64,000 nt of DNA from Auanema rhodensis (lineage: Eukaryota; Nematoda; Chromadorea; Rhabditida; Rhabditidae): assembly GCA_964057225.1 (NCBI GenBank), contig OZ059900.1, forward strand, positions 14,275,638 through 14,339,637. Direction: 5' to 3'. Shown in pieces: positions 12,987 to 26,153 of this stretch; position 1 is the first letter of the stretch, and each line of letters starts with the position of its first letter. Under the pieces are notes generated by a model, which saw only the letters and a list, made by a program, of their open reading frames with translations, did no database searches and was not told the DNA's origin. A program made the position numbers and the translations under genes.

Positions 12987-13353
12987 TTGAATTTGCACTT
13001 AGAAACTTTCATTGAGAGTGTGAGTTTGAAATATAGTAGAAAAATGAAACACTGTCTCTAAGATATCTTGATTTATGGCCTACTTTACTCAAAGAGCTAA
13101 TTGAAGTTTGGTGTTAGAATGAACAATTGATTAACGCTGACGTTCCATTTTTTTTTATCGTAATTGAGATAGAATACTTAAATTAAATGAAAATGTTTAA
13201 CAATTTAGAAAAAAAACACAAGCTCAAATCAATTTTGAAAAAACAGAAAGTTTAAAATAACCTTTTTTCTAATAATTATCTTTTTAATTCGACTTTTGGA
13301 AGAAAACAAAAATAGCATAACATTCAATAACGATGAATCAGAACAAAAACATT

Positions 13354-13425
13354 CTCCCCGGCCGGGAATTGAACCCGGGTCTCGCATGTGACAGACGCGG
13401 ATACTCACCACTATACTACCGAGGA
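13354..13425 (-). tRNA. trnD-GUC: tRNA-Asp(GUC), unit 31
   Basis: Type N spacer; consensus tRNA. Confidence 0.96.
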
Positions 13426-13792
13426 TTTAATTTGCACTTAGAAACTTTCATTAAGAGTGTGAGTTTGAATTAAAGTAGAAAAATGAAACACTGTCTCTAA
13501 CATATCTTGATTTATGGCCTACTTTACTCAAAGAGCTAATTGAAGTTTGGTGTTAGAATGAACAATTGATTAACGCTGACGTTCCGTTTTTTTTCATCGT
13601 AATTAAGATAGAACACTTAAATTAAATAGAAATGTTTGAAAATTTTAAAAAAAATCACAAGCTCAAATCACTTTTGAAAAAACAGAAAGTTTAAAATAAC
13701 CTTTTTTCTAATAATTATCTTTTTAATTCGACTTTTGGAAGAAAACAAAAATAGCATAACATTCAATAACGATGAATCAGAACAAAAACATT

Positions 13793-13864
13793 CTCCCCGG
13801 CCGGGAATTGAACCCGGGTCTCGCATGTGACAGACGCGGATACTCACCACTATACTACCGAGGA
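13793..13864 (-). tRNA. trnD-GUC: tRNA-Asp(GUC), unit 32
   Basis: Type K spacer; consensus tRNA. Confidence 0.96.
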
Positions 13865-14231
13865 TTGAATTTGCACTTAGAAACTTTCATTGAGAGTGTG
13901 AGTTTGAATTAAAGTAGAAAAATGAAACACTGTCTCTAAGATATCTTGATTTATGGCCTACTTTACTCAAAGAGCTAATTGAAGTTTGGTGTTAAAATGA
14001 ACAATTGATTAACGCTGACGTTCCATTTTTTTTCATCGTAATTGAGATAGAATACTTAAATTAAATGGAAATGTTTAACAATTTAAAAAAAAATCACAAG
14101 CTCAAATCACTTTTGAAAAAACAGAAAGTTTAAAACAACCTTTTTTCTAATAATTATCGTCTTTATCCGACTTTTGGAAAAAAAGAAAAATAGCATAACA
14201 TTCAATAACGATGAATCAGAACAAAAACATT

Positions 14232-14303
14232 CTCCCCGGCCGGGAATTGAACCCGGGTCTCGCATGTGACAGACGCGGATACTCACCACTATACTACCGA
14301 GGA
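14232..14303 (-). tRNA. trnD-GUC: tRNA-Asp(GUC), unit 33
   Basis: Type F spacer; starts another F-M-N-N-K block. Confidence 0.96.
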
Positions 14304-14669
14304 TTTAATTTGCACTTAGAAACTTTCATTAAGAGTGTGAGTTTGAATTAAAGTAGAAAAATGAAACACTGTCTCTAACATATCTTGATTTATGGCCTGC
14401 TTTACTCAAAGAGCTAATTGAAGTTTGGTGTTAGAATGAACGATTGATTAACGCTGACGTTTCAATTTTTTTCATCGTTATTGAGATAGAACATTTAAAT
14501 TAAATGGAAATGTTTAACAATTTAGAAAAAAAACACAAGCTCAAATCACTTTTGAAAAAACAGAAAGTTTAAAACAACCTTTTTCTAATAATTATCTTTT
14601 TTATCCGACTTTTGGAAAAAAACAAAAATAGCATAACATTCAATAACGATGAATCAGAACAAAAACATT

Positions 14670-14741
14670 CTCCCCGGCCGGGAATTGAACCCGGGTCTCG
14701 CATGTGACAGACGCGGATACTCACCACTATACTACCGAGGA
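14670..14741 (-). tRNA. trnD-GUC: tRNA-Asp(GUC), unit 34
   Basis: Type M spacer; consensus tRNA. Confidence 0.96.
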
Positions 14742-15108
14742 TTGAATTTGCACTTAGAAACTTTCATTAAGAGTGTGAGTTTGAAATATAGTAGAAAAAT
14801 GAAACACTGTCTCTAACATATATTGATTTATGGCCTACTTTACTCAAAGAGCTAATTGAAGTTTGGTGTTAAAATGAACAATTGATTAACGTTGACGTTC
14901 CGTTTTTTTTCATCGTAATTAAGATAGAACACTTAAATTAAATAGAAATGTTTGAAAATTTAAAAAAAAATCACAAGCTCAAATCAATTTTGAAAAAACA
15001 GAAAGTTTAAAATAACCTTTTTTCTAATAATTATCTTTTTATTTCGACTTTTGGAAGAAAACAAAAATAGCATAACATTCAATAACGATGAATCAGAACA
15101 AAAACATT

Positions 15109-15180
15109 CTCCCCGGCCGGGAATTGAACCCGGGTCTCGCATGTGACAGACGCGGATACTCACCACTATACTACCGAGGA
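15109..15180 (-). tRNA. trnD-GUC: tRNA-Asp(GUC), unit 35
   Basis: Type N spacer with tttatttcgac. Confidence 0.96.
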
Positions 15181-15547
15181 TTTAATTTGCACTTAGAAAC
15201 TTTCATTAAGAGTGTGAGTTTGAATTAAAGTAGAAAAATGAAACACTGTCTCTAAGATATCTTGATTTATGGCCTACTTTACTCAAAGAGCTAATTGAAG
15301 TTTGGTGTTAGAATGAACAATTGATTAACGCTGACGTTCCATTTTTTTTTATCGTAATTGAGATAGAATACTTAAATTAAATGAAAATGTTTAACAATTT
15401 AGAAAAAAAACACAAGCTCAAATCAATTTTGAAAAAACAGAAAGTTTAAAATAACCTTTTTTCTAATAATTATCTTTTTAATTCGACTTTTGGAAGAAAA
15501 CAAAAATAGCATAACATTCAATAACGATGAATCAGAACAAAAACATT

Positions 15548-15619
15548 CTCCCCGGCCGGGAATTGAACCCGGGTCTCGCATGTGACAGACGCGGATACTC
15601 ACCACTATACTACCGAGGA
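15548..15619 (-). tRNA. trnD-GUC: tRNA-Asp(GUC), unit 36
   Basis: Type N spacer; consensus tRNA. Confidence 0.96.
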
Positions 15620-15986
15620 TTTAATTTGCACTTAGAAACTTTCATTAAGAGTGTGAGTTTGAATTAAAGTAGAAAAATGAAACACTGTCTCTAACATATC
15701 TTGATTTATGGCCTACTTTACTCAAAGAGCTAATTGAAGTTTGGTGTTAGAATGAACAATTGATTAACGCTGACGTTCCGTTTTTTTTCATCGTAATTAA
15801 GATAGAACACTTAAATTAAATAGAAATGTTTGAAAATTTAAAAAAAAATCACAAGCTCAAATCACTTTTGAAAAAACAGAAAGTTTAAAATAACCTTTTT
15901 TCTAATAATTATCTTTTTAATTCGACTTTTGGAAGAAAACAAAAATAGCATAACATTCAATAACGATGAATCAGAACAAAAACATT

Positions 15987-16058
15987 CTCCCCGGCCGGGA
16001 ATTGAACCCGGGTCTCGCATGTGACAGACGCGGATACTCACCACTATACTACCGAGGA
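15987..16058 (-). tRNA. trnD-GUC: tRNA-Asp(GUC), unit 37
   Basis: Type K spacer; consensus tRNA. Confidence 0.96.
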
Positions 16059-16425
16059 TTGAATTTGCACTTAGAAACTTTCATTAAGAGTGTGAGTTTG
16101 AAATATAGTAGAAAAATGAAACACTGTCTCTAACATATATTGATTTATGGCCTACTTTACTCAAAGAGCTAATTGAAGTTTGGTGTTAAAATGAACAATT
16201 GATTAACGTTGACGTTCCGTTTTTTTTCATCGTAATTAAGATAGAACACTTAAATTAAATAGAAATGTTTGAAAATTTAAAAAAAAATCACAAGCTCAAA
16301 TCACTTTTGAAAAAGCAGAAAGTTTAAAATAACCTTTTTTCTAATAATTATCTTTTTAATTCGACTTTTGGAAGAAAACAAAATAAGCATAACATTCAAT
16401 AACGATGAATCAGCACAAAAACATT

Positions 16426-16497
16426 CTCCCCGGCCGGGAATTGAACCCGGGTCTCGCATGTGACAGACGCGGATACTCACCACTATACTACCGAGGA
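16426..16497 (-). tRNA. trnD-GUC: tRNA-Asp(GUC), unit 38
   Basis: Type I spacer; a private substitution (cagcac) lies next to the T5 terminator, which is intact. Confidence 0.96.
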
Positions 16498-16864
16498 TTG
16501 AATTTGCACTTAGAAACTTTCATTGAGAGTGTGAGTTTGAATTAAAGTAGAAAAATGAAACACTGTCTCTAAGATATCTTGATTTATGGCCTACTTTACT
16601 CAAAGAGCTAATTGAAGTTTGGTGTTAGAATGAACAATTGATTAACGCTGACGTTCCATTTTTTTTTATCGTAATTGAGATAGAATACTTAAATTAAATG
16701 AAAATGTTTAACAATTTAGAAAAAAAACACAAGCTCAAATCAATTTTGAAAAAACAGAAAGTTTAAAATAACCTTTTTTCTAATAATTATCTTTTTAATT
16801 CGACTTTTGGAAGAAAACAAAAATAGCATAACATTCAATAACGATGAATCAGAACAAAAACATT

Positions 16865-16936
16865 CTCCCCGGCCGGGAATTGAACCCGGGTCTCGCATGT
16901 GACAGACGCGGATACTCACCACTATACTACCGAGGA
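16865..16936 (-). tRNA. trnD-GUC: tRNA-Asp(GUC), unit 39
   Basis: Type N spacer; consensus tRNA. Confidence 0.96.
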
Positions 16937-17303
16937 TTTAATTTGCACTTAGAAACTTTCATTAAGAGTGTGAGTTTGAATTAAAGTAGAAAAATGAAAC
17001 ACTGTCTCTAAGATATCTTGATTTATGGCCTACTTTACTCAAAGAGCTAATTGAAGTTTGGTGTTAGAATGAACAATTGATTAACGCTGACGTTCCATTT
17101 TTTTTTATCGTAATTGAGATAGAATACTTAAATTAAATGAAAATGTTTAACAATTTAGAAAAAAAACACAAGCTCAAATCAATTTTGAAAAAACAGAAAG
17201 TTTAAAATAACCTTTTTTCTAATAATTATCTTTTTAATTCGACTTTTGGAAGAAAACAAAAATAGCATAACATTCAATAACGATGAATCAGAACAAAAAC
17301 ATT

Positions 17304-17375
17304 CTCCCCGGCCGGGAATTGAACCCGGGTCTCGCATGTGACAGACGCGGATACTCACCACTATACTACCGAGGA
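17304..17375 (-). tRNA. trnD-GUC: tRNA-Asp(GUC), unit 40
   Basis: Type N spacer; part of an I-N-N-K block. Confidence 0.96.
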
Positions 17376-17742
17376 TTTAATTTGCACTTAGAAACTTTCA
17401 TTAAGAGTGTGAGTTTGAATTAAAGTAGAAAAATGAAACACTGTCTCTAACATATCTTGATTTATGGCCTACTTTACTCAAAGAGCTAATTGAAGTTTGG
17501 TGTTAGAATGAACAATTGATTAACGCTGACGTTCCGTTTTTTTTCATCGTAATTAAGATAGAACACTTAAATTAAATAGAAATGTTTGAAAATTTAAAAA
17601 AAAATCACAAGCTCAAATCACTTTTGAAAAAACAGAAAGTTTAAAATAACCTTTTTTCTAATAATTATCTTTTTAATTCGACTTTTGGAAGAAAACAAAA
17701 ATAGCATAACATTCAATAACGATGAATCAGAACAAAAACATT

Positions 17743-17814
17743 CTCCCCGGCCGGGAATTGAACCCGGGTCTCGCATGTGACAGACGCGGATACTCACCAC
17801 TATACTACCGAGGA
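17743..17814 (-). tRNA. trnD-GUC: tRNA-Asp(GUC), unit 41
   Basis: Type K spacer; consensus tRNA. Confidence 0.96.
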
Positions 17815-18181
17815 TTGAATTTGCACTTAGAAACTTTCATTGAGAGTGTGAGTTTGAATTAAAGTAGAAAAATGAAACACTGTCTCTAAGATATCTTGAT
17901 TTATGGCCTACTTTACTCAAAGAGCTAATTGAAGTTTGGTGTTAGAATGAACAATTGATTAACGCTGACGTTCCATTTTTTTTCATCGTAATTAAGATAG
18001 AACACTTAAATTAAATAGAAATGTTTGAAAATTTAAAAAAAAATCACAAGCTCAAATCACTTTTGAAAAAGCAGAAAGTTTAAAATAACCTTTTTTCTAA
18101 TAATTATCTTTTTAATTCGACTTTTGGAAGAAAACAAAATAAGCATAACATTCAATAACGATGAATCAGAACAAAAACATT

Positions 18182-18253
18182 CTCCCCGGCCGGGAATTGA
18201 ACCCGGGTCTCGCATGTGACAGACGCGGATACTCACCACTATACTACCGAGGA
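18182..18253 (-). tRNA. trnD-GUC: tRNA-Asp(GUC), unit 42
   Basis: Type I spacer; consensus tRNA. Confidence 0.96.
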
Positions 18254-18620
18254 TTTAATTTGCACTTAGAAACTTTCATTAAGAGTGTGAGTTTGAATTA
18301 AAGTAGAAAAATGAAACACTGTCTCTAAGATATCTTGATTTATGGCCTACTTTACTCAAAGAGCTAATTGAAGTTTGGTGTTAGAATGAACAATTGATTA
18401 ACGCTGACGTTCCATTTTTTTTTATCGTAATTGAGATAGAATACTTAAATTAAATGAAAATGTTTAACAATTTAGAAAAAAAACACAAGCTCAAATCAAT
18501 TTTGAAAAAACAGAAAGTTTAAAATAACCTTTTTTCTAATAATTATCTTTTTAATTCGACTTTTGGAAGAAAACAAAAATAGCATAACATTCAATAACGA
18601 TGAATCAGAACAAAAACATT

Positions 18621-18692
18621 CTCCCCGGCCATGAATTGAACCCGGGTCTCGCATGTGACAGACGCGGATACTCACCACTATACTACCGAGGA
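18621..18692 (-). tRNA. trnD-GUC: tRNA-Asp(GUC), unit 43, damaged T stem
   Basis: Type N spacer. The 3' strand of the T stem reads CATGG instead of CCCGG. This creates one mismatch and one wobble next to each other, so the copy may not be functional. Confidence 0.9.
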
Positions 18693-19059
18693 TTTAATTT
18701 GCACTTAGAAACTTTCATTAAGAGTGTGAGTTTGAATTAAAGTAGAAAAATGAAACACTGTCTCTAACATATCTTGATTTATGGCCTACTTTACTCAAAG
18801 AGCTAATTGAAGTTTGGTGTTAGAATGAACAATTGATTAACGCTGACGTTCCGTTTTTTTTCATCGTAATTAAGATAGAACACTTAAATTAAATAGAAAT
18901 GTTTGAAAATTTAAAAAAAAATCACAAGCTCAAATCACTTTTGAAAAAACAGAAAGTTTAAAATAACCTTTTTTCTAATAATTATCTTTTTAATTCGACT
19001 TTTGGAAGAAAACAAAAATAGCATAACATTCAATAACGATGAATCAGAACAAAAACATT

Positions 19060-19131
19060 CTCCCCGGCCGGGAATTGAACCCGGGTCTCGCATGTGACAG
19101 ACGCGGATACTCACCACTATACTACCGAGGA
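19060..19131 (-). tRNA. trnD-GUC: tRNA-Asp(GUC), unit 44
   Basis: Type K spacer; consensus tRNA. Confidence 0.96.
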
Positions 19132-19498
19132 TTGAATTTGCACTTAGAAACTTTCATTAAGAGTGTGAGTTTGAAATATAGTAGAAAAATGAAACACTGT
19201 CTCTAACATATATTGATTTATGGCCTACTTTACTCAAAGAGCTAATTGAAGTTTGGTGTTAAAATGATCAATTGATTAACGTTGACGTTCCGTTTTTTTT
19301 CATCGTAATTAAGATAGAACACTTAAATTAAATAGAAATGTTTGAAAATTTAAAAAAAAATCACAAGCTCAAATCACTTTTGAAAAAGCAGAAAGTTTAA
19401 AATAACCTTTTTTCTAATAATTATCTTTTTAATTCGACTTTTGGAAGAAAACAAAATAAGCATAACATTCAATAACGATGAATCAGAACAAAAACATT

Positions 19499-19570
19499 CT
19501 CCCCGGCCGGGAATTGAACCCGGGTCTCGCATGTGACAGACGCGGATACTCACCACTATACTACCGAGGA
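19499..19570 (-). tRNA. trnD-GUC: tRNA-Asp(GUC), unit 45
   Basis: Type I spacer; consensus tRNA. Confidence 0.96.
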
Positions 19571-19937
19571 TTGAATTTGCACTTAGAAACTTTCATTGAG
19601 AGTGTGAGTTTGAATTAAAGTAGAAAAATGAAACACTGTCTCTAAGATATCTTGATTTATGGCCTACTTTACTCAAAGAGCTAATTGAAGTTTGGTGTTA
19701 GAATGAACAATTGATTAACGCTGACGTTCCATTTTTTTTTATCGTAATTGAGATAGAATACTTAAATTAAATGAAAATGTTTAACAATTTAGAAAAAAAA
19801 CACAAGCTCAAATCAATTTTGAAAAAACAGAAAGTTTAAAATAACCTTTTTTCTAATAATTATCTTTTTAATTCGACTTTTGGAAGAAAACAAAAATAGC
19901 ATAACATTCAATAACGATGAATCAGAACAAAAACATT

Positions 19938-20009
19938 CTCCCCGGCCGGGAATTGAACCCGGGTCTCGCATGTGACAGACGCGGATACTCACCACTATAC
20001 TACCGAGGA
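19938..20009 (-). tRNA. trnD-GUC: tRNA-Asp(GUC), unit 46
   Basis: Type N spacer; consensus tRNA. Confidence 0.96.
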
Positions 20010-20376
20010 TTGAATTTGCACTTAGAAACTTTCATTAAGAGTGTGAGTTTGAAATATAGTAGAAAAATGAAACACTGTCTCTAACATATATTGATTTATG
20101 GCCTACTTTACTCAAAGAGCTAATTGAAGTTTGGTGTTAAAATGAACAATTGATTAACGTTGACGTTCCGTTTTTTTTCATCGTAATTAAGATAGAACAC
20201 TTAAATTAAATAGAAATGTTTGAAAATTTAAAAAAAAATCACAAGCTCAAATCACTTTTGAAAAAGCAGAAAGTTTAAAATAACCTTTTTTCTAATAATT
20301 ATCTTTTTAATTCGACTTTTGGAAGAAAACAAAATAAGCATAACATTCAATAACGATGAATCAGAACAAAAACATT

Positions 20377-20448
20377 CTCCCCGGCCGGGAATTGAACCCG
20401 GGTCTCGCATGTGACAGACGCGGATACTCACCACTATACTACCGAGGA
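20377..20448 (-). tRNA. trnD-GUC: tRNA-Asp(GUC), unit 47
   Basis: Type I spacer; consensus tRNA. Confidence 0.96.
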
Positions 20449-20815
20449 TTGAATTTGCACTTAGAAACTTTCATTGAGAGTGTGAGTTTGAATTAAAGTA
20501 GAAAAATGAAACACTGTCTCTAAGATATCTTGATTTATGGCCTACTTTACTCAAAGAGCTAATTGAAGTTTGGTGTTAGAATGAACAATTGATTAACGCT
20601 GACGTTCCATTTTTTTTTATCGTAATTGAGATAGAATACTTAAATTAAATGAAAATGTTTAACAATTTAGAAAAAAAACACAAGCTCAAATCAATTTTGA
20701 AAAAACAGAAAGTTTAAAATAACCTTTTTTCTAATAATTATCTTTTTAATTCGACTTTTGGAAGAAAACAAAAATAGCATAACATTCAATAACGATGAAT
20801 CAGAACAAAAACATT

Positions 20816-20887
20816 CTCCCCGGCCGGGAATTGAACCCGGGTCTCGCATGTGACAGACGCGGATACTCACCACTATACTACCGAGGA
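20816..20887 (-). tRNA. trnD-GUC: tRNA-Asp(GUC), unit 48
   Basis: Type N spacer; consensus tRNA. Confidence 0.96.
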
Positions 20888-21254
20888 TTTAATTTGCACT
20901 TAGAAACTTTCATTAAGAGTGTGAGTTTGAATTAAAGTAGAAAAATGAAACACTGTCTCTAAGATATCTTGATTTATGGCCTACTTTACTCAAAGAGCTA
21001 ATTGAAGTTTGGTGTTAGAATGAACAATTGATTAACGCTGACGTTCCATTTTTTTTTATCGTAATTGAGATAGAATACTTAAATTAAATGAAAATGTTTA
21101 ACAATTTAGAAAAAAAACACAAGCTCAAATCAATTTTGAAAAAACAGAAAGTTTAAAATAACCTTTTTTCTAATAATTATCTTTTTAATTCGACTTTTGG
21201 AAGAAAACAAAAATAGCATAACATTCAATAACGATGAATCAGAACAAAAACATT

Positions 21255-21326
21255 CTCCCCGGCCGGGAATTGAACCCGGGTCTCGCATGTGACAGACGCG
21301 GATACTCACCACTATACTACCGAGGA
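21255..21326 (-). tRNA. trnD-GUC: tRNA-Asp(GUC), unit 49
   Basis: Type N spacer; consensus tRNA. Confidence 0.96.
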
Positions 21327-21693
21327 TTTAATTTGCACTTAGAAACTTTCATTAAGAGTGTGAGTTTGAATTAAAGTAGAAAAATGAAACACTGTCTCTA
21401 ACATATCTTGATTTATGGCCTACTTTACTCAAAGAGCTAATTGAAGTTTGGTGTTAGAATGAACAATTGATTAACGCTGACGTTCCGTTTTTTTTCATCG
21501 TAATTAAGATAGAACACTTAAATTAAATAGAAATGTTTGAAAATTTAAAAAAAAATCACAAGCTCAAATCACTTTTGAAAAAACAGAAAGTTTAAAATAA
21601 CCTTTTTTCTAATAATTATCTTTTTAATTCGACTTTTGGAAGAAAACAAAAATAGCATAACATTCAATAACGATGAATCAGAACAAAAACATT

Positions 21694-21765
21694 CTCCCCG
21701 GCCGGGAATTGAACCCGGGTCTCGCATGTGACAGACGCGGATACTCACCACTATACTACCGAGGA
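21694..21765 (-). tRNA. trnD-GUC: tRNA-Asp(GUC), unit 50
   Basis: Type K spacer; consensus tRNA. Confidence 0.96.
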
Positions 21766-22132
21766 TTGAATTTGCACTTAGAAACTTTCATTAAGAGTGT
21801 GAGTTTGAAATATAGTAGAAAAATGAAACACTGTCTCTAACATATATTGATTTATGGCCTACTTTACTCAAAGAGCTAATTGAAGTTTGGTGTTAAAATG
21901 AACAATTGATTAACGTTGACGTTCCGTTTTTTTTCATCGTAATTAAGATAGAACACTTAAATTAAATAGAAATGTTTGAAAATTTAAAAAAAAATCACAA
22001 GCTCAAATCACTTTTGAAAAAGCAGAAAGTTTAAAATAACCTTTTTTCTAATAATTATCTTTTTAATTCGACTTTTGGAAGAAAACAAAATAAGCATAAC
22101 ATTCAATAACGATGAATCAGAACAAAAACATT

Positions 22133-22204
22133 CTCCCCGGCCGGGAATTGAACCCGGGTCTCGCATGTGACAGACGCGGATACTCACCACTATACTACCG
22201 AGGA
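22133..22204 (-). tRNA. trnD-GUC: tRNA-Asp(GUC), unit 51
   Basis: Type I spacer; near-identical to unit 52, a single-unit duplication. Confidence 0.96.
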
Positions 22205-22571
22205 TTGAATTTGCACTTAGAAACTTTCATTAAGAGTGTGAGTTTGAAATATAGTAGAAAAATGAAACACTGTCTCTAACATATATTGATTTATGGCCTA
22301 CTTTACTCAAAGAGCTAATTGAAGTTTGGTGTTAAAATGAACAATTGATTAACGTTGACGTTCCGTTTTTTTTCATCGTAATTAAGATAGAACACTTAAA
22401 TTAAATAGAAATGTTTGAAAATTTAAAAAAAAATCACAAGCTCAAATCACTTTTGAAAAAGCAGAAAGTTTAAAATAACCTTTTTTCTAATAATTATCTT
22501 TTTAATTCGACTTTTGGAAGAAAACAAAATAAGCATAACATTCAATAACGATGAATCAGAACAAAAACATT

Positions 22572-22643
22572 CTCCCCGGCCGGGAATTGAACCCGGGTCT
22601 CGCATGTGACAGACGCGGATACTCACCACTATACTACCGAGGA
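22572..22643 (-). tRNA. trnD-GUC: tRNA-Asp(GUC), unit 52
   Basis: Type I spacer; consensus tRNA. Confidence 0.96.
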
Positions 22644-23010
22644 TTGAATTTGCACTTAGAAACTTTCATTGAGAGTGTGAGTTTGAATTAAAGTAGAAAA
22701 ATGAAACACTGTCTCTAAGATATCTTGATTTATGGCCTACTTTACTCAAAGAGCTAATTGAAGTTTGGTGTTAGAATGAACAATTGATTAACGCTGACGT
22801 TCCATTTTTTTTTATCGTAATTGAGATAGAATACTTAAATTAAATGAAAATGTTTAACAATTTAGAAAAAAAACACAAGCTCAAATCAATTTTGAAAAAA
22901 CAGAAAGTTTAAAATAACCTTTTTTCTAATAATTATCTTTTTAATTCGACTTTTGGAAGAAAACAAAAATAGCATAACATTCAATAACGATGAATCAGAA
23001 CAAAAACATT

Positions 23011-23082
23011 CTCCCCGGCCGGGAATTGAACCCGGGTCTCGCATGTGACAGACGCGGATACTCACCACTATACTACCGAGGA
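23011..23082 (-). tRNA. trnD-GUC: tRNA-Asp(GUC), unit 53
   Basis: Type N spacer; consensus tRNA. Confidence 0.96.
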
Positions 23083-23449
23083 TTGAATTTGCACTTAGAA
23101 ACTTTCATTAAGAGTGTGAGTTTGAAATATAGTAGAAAAATGAAACACTGTCTCTAACATATATTGATTTATGGCCTACTTTACTCAAAGAGCTAATTGA
23201 AGTTTGGTGTTAGAATGAACAATTGATTAACGCTGACGTTCCGTTTTTTTTCATCGTAATTAAGATAGAACACTTAAATTAAATAGAAATGTTTGAAAAT
23301 TTAAAAAAAAATCACAAGCTCAAATCACTTTTGAAAAAACAGAAAGTTTAAAATAACCTTTTTTCTAATAATTATCTTTTTAATTCGACTTTTGGAAGAA
23401 AACAAAAATAGCATAACATTCAATAACGATGAATCAGAACAAAAACATT

Positions 23450-23521
23450 CTCCCCGGCCGGGAATTGAACCCGGGTCTCGCATGTGACAGACGCGGATAC
23501 TCACCACTATACTACCGAGGA
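23450..23521 (-). tRNA. trnD-GUC: tRNA-Asp(GUC), unit 54
   Basis: Type K spacer; consensus tRNA. Confidence 0.96.
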
Positions 23522-23888
23522 TTGAATTTGCACTTAGAAACTTTCATTAAGAGTGTGAGTTTGAAATATAGTAGAAAAATGAAACACTGTCTCTAACATA
23601 TATTGATTTATGGCCTACTTTACTCAAAGAGCTAATTGAAGTTTGGTGTTAAAATGAACAATTGATTAACGTTGACGTTCCGTTTTTTTTCATCGTAATT
23701 AAGATAGAACACTTAAATTAAATAGAAATGTTTGAAAATTTAAAAAAAAATCACAAGCTCAAATCACTTTTGAAAAAGCAGAAAGTTTAAAATAACCTTT
23801 TTTCTAATAATTATCTTTTTAATTCGACTTTTGGAAGAAAACAAAATAAGCATAACATTCAATAACGATGAATCAGAACAAAAACATT

Positions 23889-23960
23889 CTCCCCGGCCGG
23901 GAATTGAACCCGGGTCTCGCATGTGACAGACGCGGATACTCACCACTATACTACCGAGGA
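23889..23960 (-). tRNA. trnD-GUC: tRNA-Asp(GUC), unit 55
   Basis: Type I spacer; consensus tRNA. Confidence 0.96.
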
Positions 23961-24326
23961 TTGAATTTGCACTTAGAAACTTTCATTGAGAGTGTGAGTT
24001 TGAATTAAAGTAGAAAAATGAAACACTGTCTCTAAGATATCTTGATTTATGGCCTACTTTACTCAAAGAGCTAATTGAAGTTTGGTGTTAGAATGAACAA
24101 TTGATTAACGCTGACGTTCCATTTTTTTTATCGTAATTGAGATAGAATACTTAAATTAAATGAAAATGTTTAACAATTTAGAAAAAAAACACAAGCTCAA
24201 ATCAATTTTGAAAAAACAGAAAGTTTAAAATAACCTTTTTTCTAATAATTATCTTTTTAATTCGACTTTTGGAAGAAAACAAAAATAGCATAACATTCAA
24301 TAACGATGAATCAGAACAAAAACATT

Positions 24327-24398
24327 CTCCCCGGCCGGGAATTGAACCCGGGTCTCGCATGTGACAGACGCGGATACTCACCACTATACTACCGAGGA
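24327..24398 (-). tRNA. trnD-GUC: tRNA-Asp(GUC), unit 56
   Basis: Type N spacer; 438 bp from unit 55 because of one T fewer in a homopolymer. Confidence 0.96.
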
Positions 24399-24765
24399 TT
24401 GAATTTGCACTTAGAAACTTTCATTGAGAGTGTGAGTTTGAAATATAGTAGAAAAATGAAACACTGTCTCTAAGATATCTTGATTTATGGCCTACTTTAC
24501 TCAAAGAGCTAATTGAAGTTTGGTGTTAGAATGAACAATTGATTAACGCTGACGTTCCATTTTTTTTTATCGTAATTGAGATAGAATACTTAAATTAAAT
24601 GAAAATGTTTAACAATTTAGAAAAAAAACACAAGCTCAAATCAATTTTGAAAAAACAGAAAGTTTAAAATAACCTTTTTTCTAATAATTATCTTTTTAAT
24701 TCGACTTTTGGAAGAAAACAAAAATAGCATAACATTCAATAACGATGAATCAGAACAAAAACATT

Positions 24766-24837
24766 CTCCCCGGCCGGGAATTGAACCCGGGTCTCGCATG
24801 TGACAGACGCGGATACTCACCACTATACTACCGAGGA
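24766..24837 (-). tRNA. trnD-GUC: tRNA-Asp(GUC), unit 57
   Basis: Type N spacer; consensus tRNA. Confidence 0.96.
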
Positions 24838-25204
24838 TTTAATTTGCACTTAGAAACTTTCATTAAGAGTGTGAGTTTGAATTAAAGTAGAAAAATGAAA
24901 CACTGTCTCTAACATATCTTGATTTATGGCCTACTTTACTCAAAGAGCTAATTGAAGTTTGGTGTTAGAATGAACAATTGATTAACGCTGACGTTCCGTT
25001 TTTTTTCATCGTAATTAAGATAGAACACTTAAATTAAATAGAAATGTTTGAAAATTTTAAAAAAAATCACAAGCTCAAATCACTTTTGAAAAAACAGAAA
25101 GTTTAAAATAACCTTTTTTCTAATAATTATCTTTTTAATTCGACTTTTGGAAGAAAACAAAAATAGCATAACATTCAATAACGATGAATCAGAACAAAAA
25201 CATT

Positions 25205-25276
25205 CTCCCCGGCCGGGAATTGAACCCGGGTCTCGCATGTGACAGACGCGGATACTCACCACTATACTACCGAGGA
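25205..25276 (-). tRNA. trnD-GUC: tRNA-Asp(GUC), unit 58
   Basis: Type K spacer; consensus tRNA. Confidence 0.96.
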
Positions 25277-25643
25277 TTGAATTTGCACTTAGAAACTTTC
25301 ATTGAGAGTGTGAGTTTGAATTAAAGTAGAAAAATGAAACACTGTCTCTAAGATATCTTGATTTATGGCCTACTTTACTCAAAGAGCTAATTGAAGTTTG
25401 GTGTTAAAATGAACAATTGATTAACGCTGACGTTCCATTTTTTTTCATCGTAATTGAGATAGAATACTTAAATTAAATGGAAATGTTTAACAATTTAAAA
25501 AAAAATCACAAGCTCAAATCACTTTTGAAAAAACAGAAAGTTTAAAACAACCTTTTTTCTAATAATTATCGTCTTTATCCGACTTTTGGAAAAAAAGAAA
25601 AATAGCATAACATTCAATAACGATGAATCAGAACAAAAACATT

Positions 25644-25715
25644 CTCCCCGGCCGGGAATTGAACCCGGGTCTCGCATGTGACAGACGCGGATACTCACCA
25701 CTATACTACCGAGGA
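25644..25715 (-). tRNA. trnD-GUC: tRNA-Asp(GUC), unit 59
   Basis: Type F spacer; starts the last F-M-N-N-K block. Confidence 0.96.
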
Positions 25716-26081
25716 TTTAATTTGCACTTAGAAACTTTCATTAAGAGTGTGAGTTTGAATTAAAGTAGAAAAATGAAACACTGTCTCTAACATATCTTGA
25801 TTTATGGCCTGCTTTACTCAAAGAGCTAATTGAAGTTTGGTGTTAGAATGAACGATTGATTAACGCTGACGTTTCAATTTTTTTCATCGTAATTGAGATA
25901 GAACATTTAAATTAAATGGAAATGTTTAACAATTTAGAAAAAAAACACAAGCTCAAATCACTTTTGAAAAAACAGAAAGTTTAAAACAACCTTTTTCTAA
26001 TAATTATCTTTTTTATCCGACTTTTGGAAAAAAACAAAAATAGCATAACATTCAATAACGATGAATCAGAACAAAAACATT

Positions 26082-26153
26082 CTCCCCGGCCGGGAATTGA
26101 ACCCGGGTCTCGCATGTGACAGACGCGGATACTCACCACTATACTACCGAGGA
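26082..26153 (-). tRNA. trnD-GUC: tRNA-Asp(GUC), unit 60
   Basis: Type M spacer; consensus tRNA. Confidence 0.96.
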